Positions 22,248 through 35,200 are shown, counted from the stretch's first letter. The stretch is 64,000 nucleotides of DNA from Metarhizium brunneum (GCF_013426205.1 NC_089428.1:1364001-1428000); one strand, 5' to 3'. A program made the numbers and translations. The notes: generated by a model from the sequence alone, not told the origin.

Positions 22248-24973
22248 TCATTTCACCGTTCGCTCAACCAGCTCACGGTACATAGCCTTGACATCCTCAA
22301 CATCAGCTCTTAGCTCTTCCACAAGTTCGCTTTTTTCACCAAGCATCTCCAGTGTTGTTTGATATCTTGAGTCGATATGCGACACTTCATCTTCCAGCTG
22401 TGATACCTTGGCCGCGACGGCTTTTGTTTCCTCTAGCTCCTTCATGAGACTGACCATGTCTGCTCTGGCCTCATCTCTCTGACTGCAAACCCTCGCCATT
22501 TCTTCCTTTGCCGTGACCTTCTCTGCCTCCAGTCTTCGGATGGCAGCACTCATTCTCTCAACTAACTGAACTGAAGGCCCTGCAGCTACTGTTGACACGG
22601 AGACCATATCCTGTGCCACCTGACGAGGCGAGGAAGGAATTGTGTCAGACACTCCGTTTTCTCGCTCAGCGGCAGGAGGTGATGGGAGTTGTGGGGGTTC
22701 GCTTGACGGCTCGAACGGCGAGAATGGCGTAGGCAGCAGGGCAGAACCAGCATATGATGACTCCCTGATTCGGAGCGGTGGCTGGCCCGACAGACGTCTG
22801 ATGGGTGACTTGGTCTCTGCTATACTATCTGGTATACTGCCAGGCGCCTGAGATCTCCGCGATTTGGCCAGGATGCCGAGGCCCATCATATCGGAACTAT
22901 ACGCTCTCTGGGCTGAGAGAAGTGGTGAGTCAGGTTGGCTTTGTTGACTCTTAGACGTTGCTCCCGCAACCTCATCTACCCATTGGCGTCGTTCTGCTTC
23001 GACAAGGTCTTCTCTCTCAATAATATTCTGCGTCATCTTTTCTAGCTCCATTCGAGTTTCTTCCAGGGCAGCTTGTGAATCTTTGTACAAAACCTGCAAT
23101 GTCGTCAACTCGTTGCGGCATGCTTTCAATTCCTGGCGAACTGAACTGAGAGACGGTTGTACATCTTGTAGCTCCTCCTCAAGATGTCTTGATCGGACAG
23201 CCTTTTAGAAAGTCAGTATGAACAAATTTGTAGATGCGGTCTGTTGCATATTAAACTTACGGCATCCCTTGCTTTCTTTCTCATTTCTGATTCTCGACGT
23301 TGTGCCTCATCCCTCTCCCTTTCCAAGTTTGCCGCCTTGGCAAGAAGAGATGCCTCAATACCCTGCCAGTTTTCTCTGGCAGATGCATATTGAGATTGAA
23401 GAGTCTCGATTTGTCTGAAAATTTTTACCTGGGCCTCTCCCCCAGACCCTGACGACGCTTCTTCTGCCGCCGTTCTCATAGCTTCCAACTTGCCTTCCAT
23501 TGATTGCAGCTCGAGCTTAAGCTCGTCTTCAGTTTTACGGCCGCGCTCAACGGCACGGTCGAGCTTTTCACGCCATTCGATCTCTTCCTGACGAGCCTTC
23601 TCCACGGCTGCATCCTTTTCGGCACAAATGTTCGAGTTGGTGTCTTCCAGAATCTTTTGCTTTTGGCGCTCTGTGGCCAGTGTCTTGTTCATGGCTTCTC
23701 GCTGTGTGGATTCAGCCTGTTCTGTTTTATGTTTCCATTCTTGCTCCAGTCGCCGGTAAGCCTCGTCTTTCTTTGCATTGTCCTTCTTCAATGTATCGAC
23801 CTCCTTTTGCAGTGCAGCGGTAGCACGTTTAGCCTCCTCCCGACGTCTTTCAGTCTCTTCGGAACCGTTTAGGCGAGCACGGAGAGTCTCTGCATCAGAC
23901 AACGCTTTGTCTCGGGTTTTTTTTAACTCCTCTACTTTCTTATCAGTATCTCCTATCTGAGCACGCAACTTCTTGATTGTAGTTCTAAGTTTGTGCTCAT
24001 TTGTTGACAGCTTCTGTCCCTCTTCCATGAGCAAAGCAATCTTTTCATCCTTTTCAACGAGTTTCCGTTCATTACTACCTGCTGGTGCCGATAATGCCGA
24101 CGTTTTGGCAGCATCTGCGGCGGATTTTGACAAGTATTGGAGCTTGGATTGAATTGAATCAATTCTTTCGATGTATTCCTGGATCTCCTCTTGATGTCTA
24201 GCTTTGGACTCTTCTAATTGTCTTGTAAGTTCTGCGCTATCGGATGATGCGGATGCCGTCGGAATTGGGGTGCTATCTTCGGCGGGTTCCAGTTGCCCAG
24301 AAAGCTGAGACAAGTCTTCGTTGGGTCGCGATTCCCCATTATCAAGGGCTTCGTTTTGGTCGACATCACGGACGGGTGGTTCGGTGGAAGCGGGCCCAGC
24401 CGTTTCTGATGCACATCCTGACGATTCAGCGACTGAAGGTGGTGCTTCCGCAGTAGATTCTAAAAAAGTCTCGCCATCCTCTGCCTTTGCTTCAATTCGT
24501 ACATCCGTCGATGGTCGTTCTATGGAAGTTCGGCTAAATTGGTCGACTGAACTTCGAGGAGACGCCGCACCTCTGCTCGCAGGACGGCTGGGTGTGCTCT
24601 TGCCAGACATGGCCTGAGCCAATCTTGCTTGTAATCGATCATTGGTACGGTTCGTAGAGGAAGACCGTGAGTTGCCTGACACGGGACTAGTCAGCTCAGA
24701 TACAGATGCCAGAGTATAATTTCCCCGTCAGTAGTCAAGCTCACTGGGACTTGGCTTAGCAGGTAGTGCTAATTGTTTTGAAGACTGTTGCTGTATTGTG
24801 GTTGTCGGTTCGACAGATGCAGAGCCGGCAGGGGAGGCGGCAGAAGTAGCAGATGCGTCTTGGGCCCGGGCCTCCTCAGGATCAGCCAAGATGTTATCCA
24901 GCCTTGATTCAACTCCTGCAACGGCCTGAGATAGGAACGAGCCCCATCTTGACTGCTTTCCTGAGACAGCCAT
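22248..24973 (-). CDS. TMF1/Sgm1-like Golgi coiled-coil protein
   Basis: A golgin-type protein; TMF/Sgm1 proteins bind Rab6/Ypt6 at the Golgi through a C-terminal coiled coil. Exons 24745-24973, 23261-24675 and 22248-23201 give 865 residues. The N terminus has the family motif SRWGSFLSQAVAGVESRLDN, then a Ser/Pro/Glu-rich disordered stretch, long coiled coils (heptads over about residues 180-590), a Ser/Pro linker with a GLGILAKSRRSQAPGS-like patch, and the terminal coiled coil LGEKSELVEELRADVEDVKAMYRELV, which is the TMF TATA-binding/Rab-binding module. The start is the ATG at 24973; the frame upstream opens only on a non-ATG codon. Confidence 0.88.
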
Positions 24974-26282
24974 GGCGAGGCTCTTGTCGTTTTGCGATGC
25001 GATGCGCACGTCCAGCCCTGTCACCAAGGATTACAGGAGGGCGTGAAGAGACTGGGCTATGACCTGCGGTCGAAGCTGGGCCGGGTTTTGTTCTTTGATA
25101 CGTCACTGGCCGCATGCATTGTACTGGGTCAGGTCGAGTGGTACGGGGTGAATGGCATATTCAGCAGGCGTATATTGGTAGGTGAGTAGTTTATACTTGG
25201 TACTCCATACTGAGGCGACACGACAGCAGTCAGCTCTGGCATGGCTGTATGTACTTACTTACTTAAGTAAGTACTTAAGATATCAAGTGGGACGCGAGGG
25301 TACCAATACCAGTCGCAACCTACCTACCTAAGGTACCTAAGTAGGTACTTAAGTACTTAGAGGCACCCACCTGCAGCGACTTATCTAATCAGCTCGTACC
25401 AACGACCAAGTCCGCGACTTGTCTACAGAGTCATGCATCATGCCCTGTCCCTCCTGTGACAACGACTGATATTGTCACGACTCCCAGGAACTGCTAACAG
25501 AGCAATTTACTTTCCTACTAGGCAGGTACTCCGTACTTACTTGGTACATACTTAGATGCAGTTATGTAATTGACGCCCTCTCTTTTTTCCCCATAGCGTC
25601 AAGCACCACCGCGGCCTAGTCAACTGAACATGCCTCTCACCCCAAGAACAAGAATGGCACCTACTCCGTACATTCCGGTAGAAACCATACACATAGGCCT
25701 CGGGAATGTAGGTACATGCTACGCATCATTTGTGAGAGAGAAACCTCGTGGTTTTTATTTCTATATATCCGCCATCTGTTTTTATAGCTGCGTTCTTCGC
25801 AAAAATCACTGTCGGGGGGTATGCGCATCGTGGGACGCAAGCTGTTAACCAAACATCAAACTCAGACCAGAGCGGCTGTAGTCTGCGGAACTGTACATGA
25901 CCAATATGGCAGACCACTATGTAAGTTGCCGTCTGCCATTAATACAATCGACATCTTGCCTGTGGCAATTCCGTCTCTTACCAAGGCGGGTATCATGTGA
26001 AAATGCTCCCAGCAACCAAGAAAACGTAGCCATGTATTCCAATGCAAGATGGGCAGCTGAAAATCCCAGATCCAGCTGGGATCAACCCCTGAACGATGCG
26101 AGCGGGCTTGCTAGCAACTCACACATGCAATCAATATGGCTTTTCTGTTGTGGACGTAGGCACCCCGTAATCTCCTCTTCCGATAATCGGCACAACGAGG
26201 GAAGAAAGGGAATAAAGTAAAATAAAGAAACAATCAAACGGTGCTTGCTTGCTCAGAAACAAATGCTTTGCAGCCCAAAGTT
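24974..26282. other. Intergenic region rich in short AT/GC palindromes
   Basis: This 1.3-kb gap upstream of the TMF1-like gene carries a cluster of TACTTAAGTA, TACCTAAG and related words at about 25253-25365 and two TACTCCGTA copies (25527-25535, 25662-25670). No supported gene is present. Confidence 0.5.
25253..25365. repeat. Cluster of TACTTAAGTA/TACCTAAGTA-type palindromes
   Basis: Directly visible: runs of ACTTACTTACTTAAGTAAG, TACTTAAG, then TACCTACCTAAGGTACC and GTAGGTACTTAAGTACTTAG. The words are near-palindromic and overlap, so the stretch could form small hairpins. Similar clusters occur elsewhere in the window. Confidence 0.6.
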
Positions 26283-29200
26283 TTATCCAGTTAACTTCCT
26301 CCACCAGCTTGTTCGAGGAGCAGGGTCAACTAAAACTGAGTTCCTTCTGCTCTCTTGCCGCTCGTCACTGCCTTCTGAGCCAGCAACACGTCTTTCTCGC
26401 TCTCGTCCTTCACGTCTTGCGCGACGTCGACGTTGGTCGTCTATATCATCTGCCGTCATATCACCTAGTTTGGCCCTGTGTCGAGCTCGCCGCGCTTCAC
26501 GTCTGACTTTATCTTCATTGGTTGGGTCGCCGTCCTCGGGTGGTGGCGGCGCGTCCGAGTGGTCCTTGACCCACGAGGACGTCCCAGAATGTGGCCAGGC
26601 TGTGCCATTTTTGCTTTCTCGTCTGCGGTCCTTGTGCGGATATATCTGCTCGTCGCCGGAGGGTTCAGTGCGTCGTCGACTGCTCTTCCTCTTGTGGCCA
26701 TCGAGACCTTCTGCAGCGGCGCGGGCAGCACGGCGTTCTCGTCTACGTTGACGCTCAGGGTCGTCTTCGGCGGTTACATCAATATGTTGAGAGCGGCGGC
26801 GGTCTTGTTTAGAACCCCGGCGTGCCTCGTTGGCATCTCTCTCCACAGCGAGGGCAGCGGCTTCCCTTTCTTTGCGCAAACGACGCCGCTCAGTCCTCTC
26901 GGCTCTCTCGACCTCTCGCTCTTCCTGGACACGCTGCTCTTCTGCTTCACGGCGTGCGGCGCGACGTTCAGCTCTTCTAGCTTCTTTGTCGTCGCCTTTA
27001 CGAACCTCGGTGTCTTCCTCACGCCTTCGTCGTCTTTCGCGCCGGGATTCGTCACTTGCTTTGTCATTTTGTTCTCGATCGCTACGTCGCGACCTTCGGG
27101 CTGAGCTACGAGTGTCGCGGTCTGTTTCGCCCGTTGTTGCCTCAGCCTCAGCGTTGGCATCCAACCTCGCTGATTTTGGAGTCATTAATCCGCCAAAGAG
27201 ACTAGCAAACCCTGACTTTTTGGACGCCGACGCGCCGCGCTTCAACGGGGGTTCTGATGGAATACCGGAGTCAACCATGACAACGTCATCTTCAGGGAAT
27301 CTCCTGGATCTGCGCTTGTCGCGCTTTGCCGCACTAGGATCAGCGTCAAGAGCTCCCGCCATTACGAAATCATCGCCCTCAGGGCGTCTTCGAGACTTCT
27401 TCTTGCCGCCTGACTTGTCAATGCCCAGGACCTTGGCAGCCTTTGACGACATATCAGGTAAATTCTCTGGCGGGGGCGAAGCCAGACCATGGACATCCAT
27501 GGAATGCCTGCGTGAAGATGGCCTTCCGCTAGTGCCTCCACGCCTCTCTTTATCTCGAGTGGACATGGATCTCGAGATAGGTGGCGTGCTGAACATGGCA
27601 GACATGCGGACCTTACTAGCTGCTTTGTCTGACTTCTCTGCACGATCTGCCTTGTCCGAGCCGGAATCCTTGGATGAGGTTTTGTCAGAAGAACGCTTAG
27701 ATGGTTTGTCAGACTTGGACTTCGAAGACGAAGATGTCTTTCTATCTTCTTTTCTTTCCTCCTTTCGCGCTGTCGCTGGCGTCGTGCTCCACTTTGCCCA
27801 CGAAGCACCGTCGCCATTGATCTTAGGTCGGTCTCTTTTAGATGATTTCGGTTCAGGTGGAGGGGTCAACGGAGCATCAGGAACAGCCGGGGGCATGGGC
27901 ACAGGCGGAGGCGGAGGCGGAGGTAGCCCTTCGTCCTTTGTCTTGCTCTTCTTGCTCTTCTTTGGCTTGTCTTTTGGTGCCATGTCAACGATTGCAACTA
28001 TGTCATCTTCGTCATCGTCAGCCGGGAAGCTTCCAGGTAATTCAGAAGACTTATGGCTCTTCTTTGAAGACGAACTCTCATGTTCAGTCTCTTCTATCTC
28101 CTTGGATTTCTTCTTGGACTTGGAGCTCTTCTTCTCTTCTTTTGGAGGAGTTGGTGGCGCGGGTGGAGGAGGAATAGGGTCTGCCAGGGGCTCTTCCGGT
28201 GCAGCCTCAAAAGTCTTCAGCTTGTCTGCAATCCTTCCCCCAACAGCTTTTCGTGACGAGACCCCCTTTGAGACAGCCTCAGCCGCCTGGGTTAATGGTG
28301 TCGTGTCCTTGTCGTTGACAGCATCTTCCAGAACTAAGAGATGAGTAAGCAACGAACCTAATTTCGGCCTCACTCCGAGAGATTAGGTGAAGGGATTGGG
28401 GAAAGCTGGGGTAGCGCCACATTGGCAACGAACCTTTCTTGGATTTCTTGGACCCGCCTACCCCCCAAAAACTGAATGCATCATTTGTTACCTTTGGAGC
28501 AAGCAGCTCTTCCACTTCCTCTGGTTTCAACTCGGGTTCTGGCTCAGGTACCGGTTCAGGCACGGCGTCTGGCTCTGGCTCCGGCTCTGGTGCCTTCTCT
28601 GGCTCTTTCTCTTTTGACGATTTCTTGTCCTTTTTCTTGTCTTTCTCCTTCTCCTTCTCCTTCGACTTGGAGCTCTTCTTAGAAGACTTCTTAGCGGCTT
28701 CCTCGGCTTCTCGGGCGGCTTTCTCCTCCGCCTCTCGTGCAGCTAGTTCTTCAGCTTCTTTTGCAGCTTGTTCCTCTGCCTCTTTTGCAGCTTGTTCCTC
28801 TGCTTCCTTTGCTGCCTGCTCCTCTGCTGCCCGTGCTGCCTGTTCCTCGGCCTCCTCGGCAGCCTTTCCGTCTGCTCGCTTATCAACACTCTCTTTTAAG
28901 CGATTATACTTCTCTGTGTCCTTCTTATTGAGCTTGCCCTTCTTTGCTTTCTTCTCCTCTAGAGCCGCAAGCTCTTCCTCCTCTTGGACAATTGCAGCTT
29001 CTTTTGCAGCTTCTTCTGCAGCAATTCGGGCGCTTTCTTCCTCTTCGAGTCTTGCCTTTTCTTCCGCCTCCCTAGCAGCAAGTTCTTCAGCTTCTCGCTC
29101 GGCAGCTTCCTTAGCTTCTTGCTCCAGTCGTTCCTTTTCAGCTTTCTCGGCCTTCTTCTTTTCCTTCTCGAGTTTCTTGAGGTCCTTCTCGCTCAGCTTC

Positions 29201-32200
29201 GGTTCCTTTTCAGTCTTCGACTTTCCTTTTTCCTTCTCTGCTTCCTTATCTTTGGATTTAGACTTCGATTTAGACGTAGTCAGGTCATCCCACGGATCGG
29301 CATCGGCTTGTCCTGTTCGATCTTCTGGTTCAGTAAGGTCCATACAGGGGGGAGTGGGCGCGGGAGGGGGTGGATCAGCTAAGGTATCCTTGCTCGATTT
29401 TGATTTCTTTTTAGTAGATGATGGCCAGGCCCAGTCGCCGTCATCATCAACCTTGCTGTCCTTGATCTCCTCTACTGCATCGGGTTGGACTGTCTCACCA
29501 GTTGTGTCTTCCTTTACTTCCACGGGGTCGTCTTTCGTCTTGTCCTTCTTTTTCTTATCCTTTTTAGTGACAGCACCCCAAAGGTTGTCAACGGGTTCCT
29601 CAATGCTGTCGGGCTTTAAGGATGAGTCATCGGATCCTTTCGTCTTCTTGTCTTTCTTGCCAGTTCCCCAAGAGCTAAAGAAATCATCATCGCCAGTAGC
29701 TTCCACAGTATCTTTTAGGGGTTCTTCACTAGAGGCCGTTTTATCCGGGTCGTCCAGTTCAATCAAGTCAGAGGCACCCTTCTTCTTCTTCTTGTCTTTC
29801 TTAGAGCTACTTCCAAAGCCCCAGACGTCATCTTTCGTCGGCTCTTCTTTGAGGCCTTCCTTCTTCTTGTCTTTTTTGGAACTTGCACCCCAAGAGCCCC
29901 ATCCATCGTCAACGGACTGTTCTGGCTCTGTGGGAGCTACCGCCTCCTTCGTCTCCTCGACAGCACCTTTCTTCTTCTTTTTCTGTTCTTTTTTCGAGAG
30001 GCCGGCCCAAAGATCATCCTCTGACTTCTTTTCTGGCTCCGGCTCTGGCTCCGGCTCCAGCTGGGACTCTGGTTCTGGTTCTGGTACAACGACCTCCTCG
30101 GCCACCCCCTTCTTTTTCTTTTTCTTGTCCTTCTTTGACGAATTGACTGTGCCCCAAATATCTTCTGGTTCCTTTTCCTCTGGATCAGGTTCAGGTATAG
30201 GCTGGGTTTCAGCTTCAGGTTCGGGCTCTGGTTCAGGTTCAGGGTCTAGATCCTTATTCTTCTTTTTCTTCTTCTTTGAGTTGCTAGCCATGCCCCAGAT
30301 ATCGTCAGCCTCTTCCTTGTTCTCTTTTGGGGGCTCTTCTGGAGGGGACTCAGGCACGGCTGGCGCGGCAGCTGGCTCGGGATCATCCCACATGGATGCT
30401 TTCTTCTTCTTCTTGTCCTTTTTGCCAGACTTGGTCGTCGCGATACCCCAGCTATCTTCATCCTTCTTCACAGGCTCAGGTTCAGGTTCCGGTTCCGGTT
30501 CTTTGACAGGTTCCGGCTCTGGCTCTGGTTCGGCGGCTGCTTTACCCTTCTTCTTGCTTTTTTTTGTGGTCGCGGCGCCCCAGAAGTCATCGGCAGGCGC
30601 AGGTTCCGGCTCAGGTGGTGGAGCTGGTGGTTCCTCGCCTTTCTTCTTCTTATCCTTCTTCCCAGTACCCCAAGTGTCCCAGATATCATCAGCCTCCTCC
30701 TTAAGGGGTTCAGGGTCTGATTTGGATGGTTCAACTGGCTCTTCAACAGCAACGGCTCCTTTCTTCTTCTTCTTGCTTTTCGAAGTAGGGGCCATCCAAT
30801 CATCAACTGGTGGCGGCGGGATATTTTGTTCTGGTTCCGGTTCAGGCTCTAGCTCAAGCTCTTCCTTCTTCCCCTTCTTCTTGGTTGACGTCCAGCCCCA
30901 GGGGTCCCCCGCCGTACCGGCATCTGTGTTCTCGACAACTGTATCCTTCGAATCTTCAACAGTATCTGCGCCCCAGATGCTGGTTCCCTTCTTCTTCTTG
31001 CCTTTTTTTCCAGAGACGGCAGTTGTAAACCCGAAGTCGTCTTCTTTGGGCCCAGCGGAACCTTGGTCTTCCGTTTCGGTTTCGGGTTTATCCAGGGATC
31101 CAAACGAAAACGTAGTTTTGCCATTCTTCGCTTTTGAGCCTTTGGTATTCCATGGATTAGAGTCAAGCTCGTCCTTTTTGGGATCTGTCCCAGCTCCGGC
31201 GTCGCCACCGCCTGTCGCAGACCAATCCCAGTTACTGCCACTGCCGCCGCCACTGCCGCCCGTGTTCCATTTTGTACCCCATGCCCCGAAACTGTCTTTA
31301 GTATCGGTAGAACCAAAGTTCATGTCTAATTTGCCTCCAGAATCGTCGCCAAGTTTTATTTCGTGGAAGGCGTCTCCTCCAACGTCTGCAGTGGGAACCG
31401 CTGGTGCCGCTTCTGCTTCCGCATCGGCACCCTTCTTGCCTTTTTTCTTCTTGGATTTGGCTGGCATGAAGTCATCCCAAGGGTCATCCTCCTTCGCATC
31501 GCCAGACCCGTCCTTGTCCTTGTCTTTGTCCTCGTCTCCATTACCGCCCCCAGAGCCATCACCGGCACCGCCAGCGCTGCCACTTCCGGGATCCCCACCG
31601 CCTTGATCTCCACCGCCGTTGTTATTTTCCTCGCCGTCCCCGTTTTTATCACCACCGTTATTATCGTCAAACGCCTTTGCAGCTGCCGCGGCTTTCTGGG
31701 CGGCATTCTTCTTCTTTTTAGCAGCCTCAATTATGCCATGCCGGGAGTCGAAGTCCACGGTGACACCCAGGACTGGATCCGAGAATAGATCATTTTCAGA
31801 CCTGTGCGGTTTCTCTGCATCTTCGCCTGGTTTCTGTAGAAGAAGACGATTCACGCAGGACGGGTTCCGTTGGCGAGCAAAGCAGCATGTGTCGGTAGGA
31901 TCGCATACATCAAATGAAGAATCGGGGGGTGGAGTATCGTTTGGCAACCTATTAGACCGCCTAGACCAAAAGTCTGATACCAAGAGTGGCCTGCCGCTTG
32001 GAGGTCGTGATGGATTTGAAGCCTGCAGACAACCAAAAGTGTTAGAGCCAGACCCAGTGTCGTAGGGCAACAATTCGGCGGAGCCAAGCCATACCAAATG
32101 AGAGCTCCTACTGTTGATCCATGCAACGGAAATACGCGTCAATTGAAGCTGCAATGACCTCTTATCCCAGCCAGTCCTCAAGGTCTCTGCTGTTCCGAAC

Positions 32201-32259
32201 CAGCCTTGTCCGCTTTCTCTCCAGCTTTCTGTGAACGCCAAAACTTCGGCCGCAGCCAT
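26283..32259 (-). CDS. Giant low-complexity Trp-Gly/Lys repeat protein, 1958 aa
   Basis: Exons 28434-32259 and 26283-28333, with a 100-nt intron (28334-28433), join in frame to 1958 residues. I do not recognise a family; function unknown. From the ATG at 32259 (MAAAEVLAFTESW) come about 180 ordinary residues, then an Ala/Lys helix and a Gly/Asp-rich stretch. About 31500 to 28440 codes for some 15-18 degenerate repeats in which an acidic patch with one Trp (DDIWG, EDIWG, DPWGW, DGWGSWG, DDLWAG) is followed by Ser/Thr and a run of Lys (SKKDKKKKKG), with Pro-Glu linkers (PEPEPEPEPE). Next comes a charged Ala/Glu/Arg helical region (28600-29200) and, in exon 2, Ser/Lys-, Pro- and Arg/Glu-rich disordered sequence ending RTSWWRKLTG. 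There is no signal peptide or membrane segment. The long opposite-strand frames here are composition artefacts. Confidence 0.8.
28440..31520 (-). repeat. Degenerate protein-level repeats: acidic-Trp patch plus poly-Lys
   Basis: Each unit of roughly 40-65 codons carries one Trp in an acidic setting, usually followed by Gly, then a Ser/Thr-Lys-Lys patch such as SSKKDKKKKK and a Glu-Pro linker. The DNA is less alike than the protein pattern, suggesting old duplication under selection. Confidence 0.75.
28735..28860 (-). repeat. 24-bp tandem repeat coding AAKEAEEQ
   Basis: About five near-identical 24-nt units encode the octapeptide AAKEAEEQ with Arg/Lys and Leu/Gln variation. The encoded stretch, extended by REAEEKA units on both sides, is strongly helix-prone and alternately charged. 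Confidence 0.7.
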
Positions 32260-35200
32260 TGTGCAAGTTGAAGCCTTCAAAGGTGCAAATCGACGACAGA
32301 ATCATGGAAGCTATTCCTTCTGAGAGTCGCAATATGATGGGCTCGGCAGTCTGCTGGTTCTAGTCGTTGATGGCTGTGCCAAGAGCATACGAGGAAGTAT
32401 GACTCTGTTCTAAGCCGGTATCGTTTTGCCGTTACGAGGCTGCAATTGGGGTTCGAACTGATACCTAAGGAGATGGTGTGTTAAGATTTCCGCAAAGCAA
32501 GCTTCACACGAATGCCTGCTTAAACTCAAGAGCAGGTACAGAGGTGAAAATGGGTAGAGAGGAAGGGAAAAGGTCAGAAAACGCTCAGGGTCCTATGAGG
32601 TAACTCGGGGCAAGGGACCTGGAAGCTAATAGCTAATTGGGTTATGGATAAGATAACACTTGACCGGGGCCACGGGAGTTTAATCCGATGGCAGGCTCCC
32701 AATCCGCTCGACACAATATTTGCCTTGTGGCACCAGAGGCTGGCTCGGTTGGCTTTTCGAAATTGCTTGGGTGTGAGGGGGCCGTATGTGCGCTGTGCGG
32801 AGTAGATGTATAGGTAGTTGGGCGTCGTCCAGCTTGCGCTCGAAATTATCTCGGACGTCAGACTGACACGGGAGGAATGCGAGGTTCCGTCGTGGTGAGG
32901 GAGAGACGGACCAGACTAGAGCGGAGCTTTACAACGCCTCTCTACTAGCCGCCTCTCAACGACGAAACTCATATGCTGATTCCGCCTTTCTACGATTGCG
33001 CGGGAGACGGAACGACGACGGGTCGAGAGTCTTGATCGATTTGGGGGAGTGGAAGGGGAAGGAGGACTAAAAGTAGAAGATGAAATCAAAATAATCAAAT
33101 TTAGAAAAAGGTCCTTGGAGCACGCATGCACGCCAACCCTTGTGAGAGGAGCGGTGATGGGTGACAAGTGATGCGCAAGAGGAACCAATGAAGCCGGGGT
33201 CTCGTGGCTCAGATCGACCGACCCGAGGCCACTTGGAGTGAACTGCTGCCAATGTTGTACCAAACAGGGCGCCAAAGGGGACGCCAACGGATCCCGTCAC
33301 GAATGCAATGAATGCGTGAGGGTGAGGGAGGCGGTTGAATGGTTGGGTGTAGTAATTAAATTAAAACCAGATTTCAACACGGGCGGAACAAGCTGCTGCA
33401 AGACGCAAGACGACACACGCCAGATGCAGGTCGCTCACTGCACAACCAGACCCTTTGAAGGCTGAACCTGGATAGAATAAAACGCAGATGCGCCACAAAC
33501 TTTCAGCACCAGAGAGTGGGTGTGTGTGTGTGTGTGTGTGTGCTTGTGCAGGGTGCAGTGCATATGTCCGGTACTACGTATGCAGACGGCCCCCTTTCTG
33601 CAGGATGCAAGATGTGTTGATGAGGCGAGGTGAGGCAAAAGGGGACGCGGATGCAAAGTTAGGTTGGTAAGCTCATGCAGCACGGAGCATGGAGTAGACA
33701 GCCCAAAAAATTAATTAAAAAAACTTTTTCCCTACTGCCGTCCCTCGAAGACAACGTCTCGCTTAATGTCGCGGCAATCATGGCGCGCAGCTGCAAGTCG
33801 AGCGTGGTGATGAATGAACCGAGATACTCCGTACATACTCGGCATACTACTACTCAGTCATGCACCAGCCGGTTTGCCCAATTTTTGGTGTCGGTGGCGT
33901 TCATTGTTTGGTTGTCTGGCAGAAAAGATGGCTGGGGGTGGGTTGGTGGGGCACACAGGCAGGGAGCAGGAGGTGTTAGCGGGGGGGTAAATGGACGTTG
34001 GGCCTTACCGTCACCAGACCTCGTCGGCTGGTCCATATCGCAAGTCTCATCAATTCAAAAATATACTCACGAAGCTTGACCACATTGCAACCCGGTCACG
34101 CATCCTTACCCACTGGACAACCAACCCCCCTTCATCTGGCATGGAACTGCGTGATGAGAAGTCTTGTGACTCTTGCAGCCTTTACGGTAAAGAGTACAGG
34201 CAGCTTATCGATTGTTATCCGCCCGTCATCCAGATGTCCATCAATCCTTTGGGGTATAGATGGATGGCAATCTTGCATGCCACCATCCTCAAACAGGGAC
34301 ATGCGCAGCGTGAAACCCATTGGCCAACCTGAACTCAGCTCGTACCGTCTCCTGAAGTCGAGGATGCCGAGCATGACATATGTATGCCACACAATGCCCC
34401 CCAAGGACGGCAGCTGAGAAGGAAGGCATCCACTCAGGACATGTTCGAGGCGCATTGAAAAGTTGAGGACATCTGGCACAAGGAGGACTCTATCTCCCTT
34501 GACCCTCGCGCACCCTCATGCCATCCTTGCAGTGGTCTTGGCTGCTCCCAATCATGCTTGATGACGATGACGCCCCCAATTTAGGTCTCGCAGTTGGCCG
34601 TTTTTTTTTTCCTCCGGACCGCAACATTTTGGCGAGGCTATTTTGAGTTTCGCGTCCTGAGACACTGGCTTCCTTGGCCCCTCGATTGGAAACAGATTAA
34701 AAAAAAATATATTATGGAATGTATTTGATTTTTGTATCATAATTGTGCAAATGCCCTGCCTAGCCCTTATCTCAGCTCTAATCTCGTTTGGCGATTGCCG
34801 CTCTGGCGCAATACTTGAAGGGCAGAATTTCTCAGCCATTTCATAATGTTAGGCGTCCGTCCTTTTTCTAGTCCCACGGGCCACATGGTTTCATGCGCGA
34901 TTCAAGCTCGCCAGGGCCTTGCAGCTGGAGGAACGCTGGCACTTGCTGGTGGATGTTGAGTCTGGTAATCTGGCCGCCTGATAAGCTGCCTTCCAAAGTT
35001 CTATTAATCACGATTGTACGGAGGAACTAAATCAATCCTGAATGGGTCAAGATGGATGAACGGATCGTCATCTCTGGTGAGGTACCGATACATGCATCAC
35101 TGGGCAGCCATGCACCGCAGCCGCGCTTGAGCATGTACATCCATCTACTTCAGGCAATGGACTGGCACATCGCATGTTCACGTACGCGCATCTACAATAC

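Noticed and set aside
26830..28344. A 504-codon plus-strand frame opposite exon 2 of the same gene
   Set aside because: Same composition effect: reverse-read Arg/Glu/Ser codons leave few stops. There is no start context or domain signal.
28439..31606. A 1055-codon open frame on the plus strand, rich in Ser and Phe, opposite the giant repeat protein
   Set aside because: It is the reverse reading of Lys (AAG) and Glu (GAG) codons of the repeat gene. Its composition (Ser/Phe/Gly runs) mirrors that bias and shows no independent domain.
32450..32470. GGTTCGAACTGATACC, resembling a tRNA T-arm
   Set aside because: No acceptor stem, anticodon arm or D-arm can be folded around it.
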